The notes under the pieces are model-generated. The model did no database searches and had not been told where the DNA came from. It saw only the letters and a list, made by a program, of their open reading frames with translations. A stretch of DNA of 11,910 bases from NCBI GenBank assembly GCA_021767845.1, contig JAASSQ010000076.1, forward strand, positions 1 through 11,910, given 5' to 3'. The position numbers and the translations under genes are program-made. How positions within the stretch are numbered: the first letter of the stretch is position 1; every line of letters starts with the position of its first letter. This document shows, one piece after another, positions 6,375-11,910 of this stretch. Origin of the DNA: Roseovarius sp. (GTDB taxonomy: Bacteria; Pseudomonadota; Alphaproteobacteria; Rhodobacterales; Rhodobacteraceae).

Positions 6375-7339
6375 ACCGCTATGCCCGCCAGATCGCGGTG
6401 CCGGGGATCGGGTTGGAGGGGCAGGATCGTTTACAGGCCGCACGCTTGCTGGTGGTGGGCGCTGGCGGGCTGGCCGCGCCGGTGCTCCAATACCTCGTGG
6501 GGGCGGGTGTCGGGCAGATCCGGCTGGTGGATGCCGACGTGGTGGATCGGACAAACCTCCACCGGCAAACGATTTTTCGCGCCGAAGATCTGGGCCGGCC
6601 GAAGGCGGAGGCGGCGGCCGAGGCGATGCGCGCTCTCAATCCTGAGGCGCGGATCGAGCCGGTTTGCGCATCGCTTGGACCGAAAAACGCGGCCGATCTC
6701 TGCGATGGCGTTAACCTTGTGCTGGACTGCGCGGACAGTTTCGCGGTGAGCTACATCCTGTCGGACCAGTGCAGGGCGATGGGTTTGCCGCTCATCAGCG
6801 CATCTGTCGTGCAAATGTCTGGATATGCGGGCGGATTTTGCGGGAACGCACCGAGTTTGCGGGCGGTTTTCCCGGATCTGCCGCAATCGCTGGGGAATTG
6901 TGCCGAGGACGGGGTGCTGGGGCCGGTCGTCGGGATGGTCGGAAGCCTGCAGGCGCAGATGGCGATGGCGGTGCTGACCGGGCTGGAGCCAAGCCCGCTT
7001 GGACATTTGGTGACGGTTGATGCCCTGACAATGCGCTTTGGCGGGTTCCGCTTCGATGGCGCGCCCGAGCCGGAGTGGCAGCCGCGTTTCATCGCGCCCA
7101 ATGATCTGCAAGAGGCTGATTTCATTGTCGATTTGCGCGAGGTGGACGAGGCGCCGCTGATCTGCCCCGGCGCGCTGCGGCACCCGGTTTCGGCCTTCGG
7201 CGCGGAGGGGCCGAGGCCCGATCCGGGCCAGCGGGTGGTGCTGGTGTGCCGGTCGGGGCTGCGGTCGTGGCAGGCGGCGGAGCGGCTGCGCGCCGGCTGG
7301 GACGGGGAGATCGTGCTGGTCGCGGCGGGCGATCCCTGA
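6371..7339 (+). CDS. thiF: ThiF/MoeB/HesA-type adenylyltransferase with C-terminal rhodanese domain, probable ThiS activator
   Basis: A 322-residue E1-like protein. By context it should adenylate the ThiS C-terminus and help form the thiocarboxylate. Residues 1-235 are the adenylation domain: RYARQIAVPGIGLEGQ (3-18), the nucleotide loop GAGGLA (30-35), DADVVDRTNLHRQ (54-66) with the conserved Arg R65, LDCADSF (118-124) and NCAEDGVLGP (176-185), where C177 aligns with the catalytic E1-like cysteine. Residues 248-322 are a short rhodanese-like domain (FIVDLRE) with C293 in VCRSGLRS as the likely persulfide site; the usual final GG..AW element is absent. The expected first Zn pair (CxxC before FP) reads S162-L-R-A165, and no second CxxC occurs after the catalytic region, so the structural Zn site appears lost. 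The ATG at 6371 overlaps the thiE stop. MoeB/MoeZ-type molybdopterin activation is an alternative. Confidence 0.85.
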   Translation: MNRYARQIAVPGIGLEGQDRLQAARLLVVGAGGLAAPVLQYLVGAGVGQIRLVDADVVDRTNLHRQTIFRAEDLGRPKAEAAAEAMRALNPEARIEPVCASLGPKNAADLCDGVNLVLDCADSFAVSYILSDQCRAMGLPLISASVVQMSGYAGGFCGNAPSLRAVFPDLPQSLGNCAEDGVLGPVVGMVGSLQAQMAMAVLTGLEPSPLGHLVTVDALTMRFGGFRFDGAPEPEWQPRFIAPNDLQEADFIVDLREVDEAPLICPGALRHPVSAFGAEGPRPDPGQRVVLVCRSGLRSWQAAERLRAGWDGEIVLVAAGDP

Positions 7340-7341
7340 CA

Positions 7342-7416
7342 TTTCGTACGAAACGTCACATTTGCCCCCGGCTTTCGTACCAAACGCGCCCGCCGCGCCG
7401 AGAATTTTGTACGAAA
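7342..7416. repeat. Three-copy palindrome TTTCGTACGAAA in the thiF-livF convergent gap
   Basis: The perfect 12-bp palindrome TTTCGTACGAAA is at 7342-7353. A copy with one mismatch, TTTCGTACCAAA, is at 7373-7384, and another, TTTTGTACGAAA, is at 7405-7416. The GTAC centres are 31 and 32 bp apart, about three helical turns, so all would face one side of the helix. The flanking bases are not conserved except for a trailing C and usually G (AAACG, AAACG, AAACC). The palindromes have no loop and are AT-rich at their ends, so they look like protein-binding sites rather than terminators. No gene start is adjacent: thiF ends at 7339 and livF ends at 7447 from the other side. Their role is unknown to me. 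The rest of the 107-nt gap shows no clear terminator. Confidence 0.8.
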
Positions 7417-7446
7417 CCGCGCGCCTGCGCCCCTGGAAGCCCCCGG

Positions 7447-8136
7447 TCAGACCCCGATCAGGCGGGTCGTCACCTCGTCCGTCAGGTCGCTGAACGCGCC
7501 GGACCAGACCGACTCGCCGCGTTGAAGGATCACCGCGCGATCCGCGACGCGACGCAGCTCGGCCAGGGACTTGTCCACCAGCAGGATCGCCAGCCCGGTC
7601 TCCGCCTTGAGCCGGGCGATGGCCGACCAGATCTCCTGCCGGACGATGGGGGCCAAGCCCTCGGTCGCCTCGTCGAGGATCAGAAGCCGCGGATTGGTCA
7701 TCAGCGCGCGCCCGATCGCGAGCATCTGCTGCTCCCCGCCCGAGAGCGTCGCCGCGCCCTGGTCGCGGCGTTCGGCGAGGCGCGGGAAAAGCCCGGACAC
7801 CCGGGCGAAATCCCAATGGCCCGGCCGGGCCGCGGCGATCAGGTTCTCGTGCACCGTGAGATTGGGAAAGACCCGGCGGCCTTCGGGGACCAGCCCGATG
7901 CCAAGCTGCGCGGCCCGGTGCGCGGGCAGGCGGGTCAGGTCCGCCCCGTCGAAGGCGATACGGCCCGAGCGCGCCGGCAGCATCCGGCAAACCGTTTTGA
8001 CCGTGGTGGACTTGCCCATGCCGTTGCGCCCCATCAGGGCCATGACCTCGCCCTGGGCCAGCTCGAAGCTGACGCCGAAGAGGGCCTGGGTCGCGCCGTA
8101 GGCGGCGGTGACCTGGTCGAGATGCAGAAGCGTCAT
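7447..8136 (-). CDS. livF: ABC transporter ATP-binding protein LivF (branched-chain amino acid type)
   Basis: A 229-residue cytoplasmic ATPase of the HAAT/Liv family that pairs with LivG to power the LivHM permease. Walker A is GRNGMGKST (36-44), the Q-loop region lies near LVPEGRRVFPNLTVHENL (82-99), the signature is LSGGEQQ (131-137) and Walker B is LLILDEA (151-157). The switch position reads LLVDKS rather than the His-containing H-loop; many LivF proteins have a non-His residue there. VPEGRRVF is typical of LivF. The ATG at 8136 follows GGAGA (complement of 8143-8147) with 6 nt spacing. In-frame codons further upstream run through a hairpin-rich spacer and are not credible. It is the last gene of the operon and faces thiF. 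Confidence 0.93.
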   Translation of the reverse strand: MTLLHLDQVTAAYGATQALFGVSFELAQGEVMALMGRNGMGKSTTVKTVCRMLPARSGRIAFDGADLTRLPAHRAAQLGIGLVPEGRRVFPNLTVHENLIAAARPGHWDFARVSGLFPRLAERRDQGAATLSGGEQQMLAIGRALMTNPRLLILDEATEGLAPIVRQEIWSAIARLKAETGLAILLVDKSLAELRRVADRAVILQRGESVWSGAFSDLTDEVTTRLIGV

Positions 8137-8167
8137 GCGCGGTCTCCGTGGCGGGCCGGACGACAGG

Positions 8168-8266
8168 CGGGGGCGCTGCCCCCGTCGCCGCGAGCGGCGA
8201 CTCCCCCGGAGTATTTTCGGAACGATGAAAGTGGAAGCGCGGGCTTCATCGTTCCCGAAATACTCC
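8168..8266. repeat. Compound palindromic intergenic element (three hairpins) between livG and livF
   Basis: Three inverted repeats fill most of the 187-nt livG-livF spacer (8137-8323). The first is a 7-bp stem CGGGGGC/GCCCCCG with a GCT loop (8168-8184). The second is a 6-bp stem TCGCCG/CGGCGA with loop CGAG (8185-8200). The third has 22-nt arms (8208-8229 and 8245-8266; left arm begins GGAGTATTTTCGG, right arm ends CGAAATACTCC), matching at 20 of 22 positions around a 15-nt loop. The layout GGGGGCGCTGCCCCC, short hairpin, CTCCCCCGGAGTATTTT, AACGATGAA resembles intergenic sequences I remember from many Rhodobacterales genomes, so it is probably a dispersed REP-like element; that is recall, not a search. 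In the livHMGF transcript it would form strong RNA structure just ahead of livF. The rest of the spacer is plain GC-rich sequence. Confidence 0.85.
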
Positions 8267-8323
8267 CGCCGGAGGCATCCGACGGGCGCGGCCGGGCGCG
8301 GGCGGTGGGATTGGCGTGCGCGG

Positions 8324-9073
8324 TCATGCCTCGTCCCCCAGGTAGGCGGTGCGCACGTCGCGGTTGGCACGGATCTCCTCCACGGTGCCGGTGGCGATGA
8401 TCCGTCCATAGACCAGCACGCTGAGCCGGTCGGCCAGTGCGAAGACGGCGTCCATGTCGTGTTCGACCAGCAGGATCGGGGCCTCGTCGCGCAGCCCGTC
8501 GAGGAAGCCGGTCATGCGGCGCGAGCCCTCGGTGCCCATGCCGGCCATCGGTTCGTCCATCACGAAGGCGCGCGGGCGCAGGGTGAGCGCGACCGCCACC
8601 TCGAGCTGGCGGCGCTGGCCGTGGCTGAGCTCGGCGGTGATGGTGGCGGCGTGATCGGCCAGGCCCACGCGTTCGAGCGCGGTCATCGCCGTGTCGTGCA
8701 GGTCGCGCTGGGACAGGGCCGGGCGCAGCAGGCCCAAAGCCCCGCCGCGCGCGCCGAGCGCGCCGAGCGTGGCGTTTTGCAGCACGGTGTCCTCCATGGC
8801 CAGCGCCGAGATCTGGAAGGTGCGGGCCAGCCCCATGCGTGCGCGGGCGCGGGTGGGCTGGGCGGTGACGTCGCGGCCGAGGAACTCGATTCGGCCGGCA
8901 TCTGGCGTGAGCCCGCCGCAGATCTGGGCGATCAGGGTGGATTTGCCCGCGCCGTTGGGGCCGATCACGGCGTGAATCTCGCCGGGGCGCAGATCGAGGC
9001 TGACATCCTCGGAGGCGCGCACGGCGCCGAAGGACTTCGTTAACCCATGTGTGGCAAGAACGGGGTCAGTCAT
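8324..9073 (-). CDS. livG: ABC transporter ATP-binding protein LivG (branched-chain amino acid type)
   Basis: A 249-residue cytoplasmic ATPase, the second nucleotide-binding subunit of the Liv-type importer. Walker A is GPNGAGKST (38-46). The Q-loop region GLARTFQISALAMEDTVLQN (81-100) is characteristic of LivG. The signature is LSHGQRRQLE (149-158), in place of LSGGQ but normal for LivG-like proteins. Walker B is FVMDEPMAGMG (170-180) and the H-loop His is H205 in VEHDMDAV. The C-terminal GRIIATGTVEEIRANRDVRTAYLG matches the family tail. The ATG overlaps the livM stop by 8 nt (ATGACTGA), indicating coupled translation. livF follows after an unusually long, structured 187-nt spacer. Confidence 0.94.
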   Translation of the reverse strand: MTDPVLATHGLTKSFGAVRASEDVSLDLRPGEIHAVIGPNGAGKSTLIAQICGGLTPDAGRIEFLGRDVTAQPTRARARMGLARTFQISALAMEDTVLQNATLGALGARGGALGLLRPALSQRDLHDTAMTALERVGLADHAATITAELSHGQRRQLEVAVALTLRPRAFVMDEPMAGMGTEGSRRMTGFLDGLRDEAPILLVEHDMDAVFALADRLSVLVYGRIIATGTVEEIRANRDVRTAYLGDEA

Positions 9074-10049
9074 GCGCCACCTGCCGCCCCGCCAGAAGCC
9101 CGATCACCCCGCCGCGTGCGAAGAGCACCACCAGCAGAAGGAGAAGCCCGAGCCAGATCAGCCAGAACTCCGACAGCCCGCCGAGCAGGTGTTCAAGCGT
9201 GATGAAGAGCGCCGCGCCCGCGACCGGCCCGTAGAGCCGGCCGACCCCGCCGAGGATGATGAAGACCATGATCTCGCCGCTCATCTGCCAGGAGAACATC
9301 GTCGGGCTGACGAACCTGTTGAGATCGGCAAAGAGCGCGCCGGCCAGCCCGGTGATCGCGCCCGAGATCACGAAGGCCGCAAGCCGCAGGCGGAACGGGC
9401 TGAGCCCGATGGTTTCAACCCGCGCCGGGCTTTGCCGCGCGGCATTGAGCGCCAGCCCGAAGGGCGCCCGCGCAAGCCGGGCGTTGAACCACAGTGCGCC
9501 TGCCAGCAGCGCGAAGCAGATCGCGAAGAACTGGATCGGGTCCAGCGTGTTCAGCCCCGGGAAGCCGTTGCGCACGTAGATCGACAGCCCGTCTTCGCCG
9601 CCATAGGCGGGCCAGGAGATCGAGAAGAAATAGAGCATCTGGCCGAAGGCGAGGGTGATCATGATGAAATAGACCCCCGAGGTGCGCAGGCTGAGCGCCC
9701 CGATCACCAGCGCGGCCAGCGCGGCGGCGAAGAGCGCGGTGAGCCAGATCACCGGCATGGATTTCGTGCCCTCGATCAGGAACGGGGTTTCCATCAGCGG
9801 CGTGTAGCTTTGGGCGTGGCTGGCGAGGATCCCCATCGCGTAGCCGCCGATCCCGAAGAAGGCGGCGTGGCCCAGGCTGACCAGCCCGCCGAGGCCGAGC
9901 GCGATGTTGAGCCCGACACCCGCCAGCGCGAGGATCGCGACGCGGGTGGCGAGCGTGATGGTAAAGGGCTCGTCCACGGCCCAGGCCCAGGCGGGCACCG
10001 CGAGAAGGCCCAGAAGAAGGGCGGTGTTGATGATCTTTTCGCGCGTCAA
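9066..10049 (-). CDS. livM: Branched-chain amino acid ABC transporter permease LivM
   Basis: A 327-residue inner-membrane permease with about eight to ten hydrophobic segments; the first (about 8-24) follows a basic MTREK start. Family signatures are GLNIALGLGGLVSLGHAAFFGIGGYAMG (46-73), SGVYFIMITLAFGQMLYF (about 124-141), the coupling-helix region preceding FGLALNAARQSPARVETIGL (about 197-216), and SGEIMVFIILGGVGRLYGPVAGA (about 262-284). The start is TTG at 10049, sharing bases with the livH stop (TTGA); no other start codon could give the conserved N-terminus, and a strong Shine-Dalgarno precedes it. Its stop overlaps livG. It pairs with LivH to form the membrane channel. Confidence 0.92.
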   Translation of the reverse strand: MTREKIINTALLLGLLAVPAWAWAVDEPFTITLATRVAILALAGVGLNIALGLGGLVSLGHAAFFGIGGYAMGILASHAQSYTPLMETPFLIEGTKSMPVIWLTALFAAALAALVIGALSLRTSGVYFIMITLAFGQMLYFFSISWPAYGGEDGLSIYVRNGFPGLNTLDPIQFFAICFALLAGALWFNARLARAPFGLALNAARQSPARVETIGLSPFRLRLAAFVISGAITGLAGALFADLNRFVSPTMFSWQMSGEIMVFIILGGVGRLYGPVAGAALFITLEHLLGGLSEFWLIWLGLLLLLVVLFARGGVIGLLAGRQVAHD

Positions 10050-10966
10050 GCCGCCCCTCCGAAGAGACCGCGCGGGCGCCAGACCAGAACGATGGCCATC
10101 AGGATGTAGATCAGCATCGAGGCCAGCGCCGAGCCGGTCGAGGTGGCCGCCGAGGTGTCCATGAACAGCTTGAAAAACTCGGGCAGCAGAAGCCCGCCCA
10201 GCGTGTCGGTCAGCCCCACCAGGAGCGCACCGATGAGCGCGCCCTTGATCGAGCCGATCCCGCCGATCACGATCACCACGAAGGCCAGGATCAGCACCGG
10301 TTCACCCATGCCGACCTGCACCGACTGGATCGCGCCGACCATCGCGCCCGCCAGCCCGGCGAGGGCCGCGCCGAGGGCGAAGACGATCGTGTAGAGCCGC
10401 GAGATGTCCACGCCAAGCGCCGCGATCATCTCGCGGTCGGATTCGCCGGCGCGGATGCGGATGCCCAGCCGGGTGCGCGATATGAGCCAGAAGAGACCCG
10501 CCGCGATGGCCAGCCCAAGCCCGATGATGGCGAGGCGATACAGCGAATACTCGATCCCGCCGGGCAGGGTGACGGTGCCCGAGAGCCAGTCGGGGATGTC
10601 GAGAAAGAGCGGGAAGGAGCCGAAGATCCAGCGCGTGCCTTCGGAAAAGATCAGGATCAGGGCGAAGGTGGCAAGCACCTGGTCGAGGTGGTCGCGATCG
10701 TAAAGCCGCCGGATGACCAGCAGTTCCACAAGCGCGCCCGCCGCCGCGGCGGCGGCGAGGGCGGCGGCCAGCGCCAGCAGGAACGAGCCGGTCGCCCCGG
10801 CCACGGCGGCGGCGGCAAAGGCACCCACCATGTAGAGCGAGCCATGCGCGAGGTTGATGAGCCCCATCACCCCGAAAACGAGCGTCAGCCCGGCGGCCAT
10901 GAGAAACAGCATGACCCCGAACTGAAGCCCGTTGAGGACCTGTTCGATGAAAAGCAGCGGTGTCAC
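10046..10966 (-). CDS. livH: Branched-chain amino acid ABC transporter permease LivH
   Basis: A 306-residue permease with about eight membrane segments. The LivH hallmark EQVLNGLQFGVMLFLMAAGLTLVFGVMGLINLAHGSLYM spans about residues 8-46, GIRIRAGESDREMIAALGV (about 171-189) is the ATPase-contacting loop, and AFVVIVIGGIGSIKGALIGALLVG (about 230-253) follows. The start is taken as GTG at 10966, because the N-terminus then matches LivH length and no ATG lies upstream before the conserved EQVLNGLQ; the ribosome binding site is weak. A stretch from about residue 50 to 80 is almost all Ala/Gly/Leu, encoded by GC-only triplets. It lies 55 nt after livK, across a hairpin. Confidence 0.91.
   Translation of the reverse strand: MTPLLFIEQVLNGLQFGVMLFLMAAGLTLVFGVMGLINLAHGSLYMVGAFAAAAVAGATGSFLLALAAALAAAAAAGALVELLVIRRLYDRDHLDQVLATFALILIFSEGTRWIFGSFPLFLDIPDWLSGTVTLPGGIEYSLYRLAIIGLGLAIAAGLFWLISRTRLGIRIRAGESDREMIAALGVDISRLYTIVFALGAALAGLAGAMVGAIQSVQVGMGEPVLILAFVVIVIGGIGSIKGALIGALLVGLTDTLGGLLLPEFFKLFMDTSAATSTGSALASMLIYILMAIVLVWRPRGLFGGAA
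10056..10060 (-). promoter_or_regulatory. Shine-Dalgarno of livM (TTG start)
   Basis: Read on the minus strand, GGAGG is followed by a 6-nt spacer (GGCGGC) and TTG at 10049. This supports use of the rare TTG start, which overlaps the livH TGA. Confidence 0.7.
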
Positions 10967-10987
10967 GTGAGGTTTTGCCCCGGAAAG

Positions 10988-11014
10988 CGGGCGGGCACGC
11001 GCGGCGCCCGCCCG
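10988..11014 (-). terminator. GC-rich hairpin between livK and livH (partial terminator or mRNA stabiliser)
   Basis: A perfect 9-bp stem CGGGCGGGC/GCCCGCCCG (10988-10996 with 11006-11014) encloses a 9-nt loop in the 55-nt livK-livH spacer. On the transcribed strand it is followed only by CTTTCC, not a U-run, so it is a poor full terminator. In operons where a binding-protein gene comes first, such hairpins commonly protect the upstream mRNA or attenuate read-through, giving more binding protein than permease; that role is inferred here. Confidence 0.65.
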
Positions 11015-11021
11015 GTTTGGC

Positions 11022-11910
11022 TTACATCGCGCACTCGTCCACGTAGACGTTCGAGTGGTCTTCGAGGGCTGTGCCGATGATCTTGTTGGTGAACACGTCG
11101 CCTTCCTTGATGACCTCGCGGACGTAGATGTCCTGGATCGGGTGGTTGTTCGCGGCAAAGGAGAAATCGCCCCGCACGCTGTCGAACTCGGCCGATTTCA
11201 GCGCCGCGCGGAAGGCTTCGGCATCGGCGATGTCGGCCTTGGCCAGCGCCGACAGGAGAAGGTTCGCCGTGTCATAGCCCTGCGCGGCGTAGAGCGAGGG
11301 CAGGCGGCCGTATTCGGCCTGGAACGCCGCGACGAACTCGGCGTTGGCGGCGTTGTCGATGTCCTTGTTCCACTGGCTTGTGTTCACGACGCCAAGGGCC
11401 GCGTCACCCACCGCCTGCAGGATGCCCTGATCGAAGCTGAAGGCGGGGCCGACCACGGGCAGGTCCAGCCCGCTTTCGGCGTATTGCTTGAGGAAGGAAA
11501 TCCCCATGCCGCCCGGCAGGAAGAAGAACACGCTGTCGGCGCCCGAGGCGCGGATCTGCGCGATCTCGGCGGCGTAGTCGGTCTGGCCGAGCTTGGTATA
11601 GACCTCGCCGGCCAGGTCGCCGCCGTAGAGGCGCTTGAAGCCGGTCAGGCTGTCCTGGCCCGCGGGGTAGTTGGGCGCCAGGATGAACGGGTTGGAATAG
11701 CCCGCGCTTTTGACATGGGCGCCGGCGGCCTCGTGCAGGTTGTCGTTCTGGTAGGAGACCGAGAAGTAGTTCGGGTGGCAGCCCTTGCCGGCCAGCGCCG
11801 AGGGTGCTGCGTTGGTGGACAGGTAGAACTTGCCCTGCGCGGTCGCCGCCGGCACCACGGCCATCGCGAGGTTGGACCACACGATGCCGGTCAGCACATC
11901 GACCTTCTCG
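11022..11910 (-). CDS. livK: Branched-chain amino acid/amide-type ABC transporter substrate-binding protein (LivK-like), 5' partial
   Basis: The visible 295 residues are the central and C-terminal part of a type I periplasmic binding protein (Peripla_BP_6/Leu-Ile-Val family). The frame stays open to the window edge, so the signal peptide and roughly the first hundred residues lie outside. Recognisable segments include GKGCHPNYFSVSYQND, NPFILAPNYPAGQD, DYAAEIAQIRASGADSVFFF with FLPGGMGISFLKQY (interlobe hinge region), YAAQGYDTANLLLSAL and FAANNHPIQDIYVREV near the end; it finishes at YVDECAM. Many GTG/ATG codons occur inside, but none is a proper start. It would capture substrate in the periplasm for LivHMGF. 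Families of this type bind leucine, other amino acids, urea or amides, or aromatic acids, so the ligand cannot be named from sequence alone. Confidence 0.9.
   Translation of the reverse strand, partial: EKVDVLTGIVWSNLAMAVVPAATAQGKFYLSTNAAPSALAGKGCHPNYFSVSYQNDNLHEAAGAHVKSAGYSNPFILAPNYPAGQDSLTGFKRLYGGDLAGEVYTKLGQTDYAAEIAQIRASGADSVFFFLPGGMGISFLKQYAESGLDLPVVGPAFSFDQGILQAVGDAALGVVNTSQWNKDIDNAANAEFVAAFQAEYGRLPSLYAAQGYDTANLLLSALAKADIADAEAFRAALKSAEFDSVRGDFSFAANNHPIQDIYVREVIKEGDVFTNKIIGTALEDHSNVYVDECAM

Noticed and set aside
7342..7416. The palindromes read as bidirectional terminators
   Set aside because: They have no loop, weak AT-rich ends and no adjacent T-run; three copies at helical spacing fit protein binding better.
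6431..7990. A 519-codon open frame on the minus strand across thiF, the convergent gap and livF
   Set aside because: It is antisense to two well-recognised genes, is low-complexity Arg/Pro/Gly-rich, resembles no family and runs through an intergenic gap. It is a product of high-GC codon bias.
7246..8400. A 384-codon plus-strand frame from the end of thiF through livF
   Set aside because: It reads thiF out of frame and livF antisense, with no family resemblance.
9051..10109. A 352-codon plus-strand frame opposite livM
   Set aside because: It is a charged, repetitive composition with no recognisable fold, antisense to an unmistakable LivM.
10690..10830. GCC/GCG triplet-like repeats in livH, as a possible microsatellite
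   Set aside because: They encode an Ala-rich membrane segment in a GC-biased genome; the triplets are irregular and in frame, so no separate element is needed.
1..11910. CRISPR arrays, tRNA or rRNA genes, insertion sequences, phage or defence genes
   Set aside because: I looked for direct repeats with spacers, transposase motifs and RNA-gene signatures on both strands and saw none.

Overview
The window comes from a GC-rich alphaproteobacterium, most likely a member of the Rhodobacterales (Roseobacter/Rhodobacteraceae type). The reasons are the very close match of the first gene to Xsc as I know it from that group, the alphaproteobacterial style of the thiamine genes, the strong G/C bias at third codon positions (which gives long empty antisense reading frames), and a compound palindromic intergenic element of a kind I recall from Rhodobacterales genomes (from memory, not verified). 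All genes are intact except the last, which runs off the right edge.

Region 1 (1-2814, + strand) is the end of an organosulfonate (taurine-type) dissimilation locus. It holds xsc, the ThDP-dependent sulfoacetaldehyde acetyltransferase that releases sulfite and acetyl phosphate, followed 7 nt later by a YeiH-family (UPF0324) membrane protein that probably exports the resulting sulfite or sulfate. The usual partner pta is not the next gene here.

Region 2 (about 2859-7339, + strand) is a thiamine biosynthesis operon, thiD-thiO-thiS-thiG-thiE-thiF-like, headed by a clear TPP riboswitch (2896-2979). A possible translational expression platform lies between the aptamer and thiD. The genes are packed with ATGA overlaps. 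ThiO oxidises glycine, the ThiF-like protein activates ThiS and may pass sulfur to it through its C-terminal rhodanese domain, ThiG builds the thiazole, ThiD phosphorylates the pyrimidine and ThiE joins the two. thiC, thiL and dxs are not in the window. The ThiF-like protein lacks the usual Zn-binding cysteines.

Region 3 (7340-7446) is a short convergent gap with three copies of the palindrome TTTCGTACGAAA spaced 31-32 bp apart.

Region 4 (7447-11910, - strand) is a complete high-affinity branched-chain amino acid/amide type ABC transporter operon. It is transcribed leftwards as livK(partial)-livH-livM-livG-livF. A GC-rich hairpin separates livK from livH, livM begins at TTG overlapping the livH stop, and a 187-nt spacer with three consecutive hairpins separates livG from livF.

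I see no phage, IS, CRISPR, tRNA or rRNA. The window is mostly ordinary core metabolism. The points worth a second look are the three-copy palindrome, the hairpin-rich livG-livF spacer, the Zn-less ThiF-like protein and the riboswitch expression platform.
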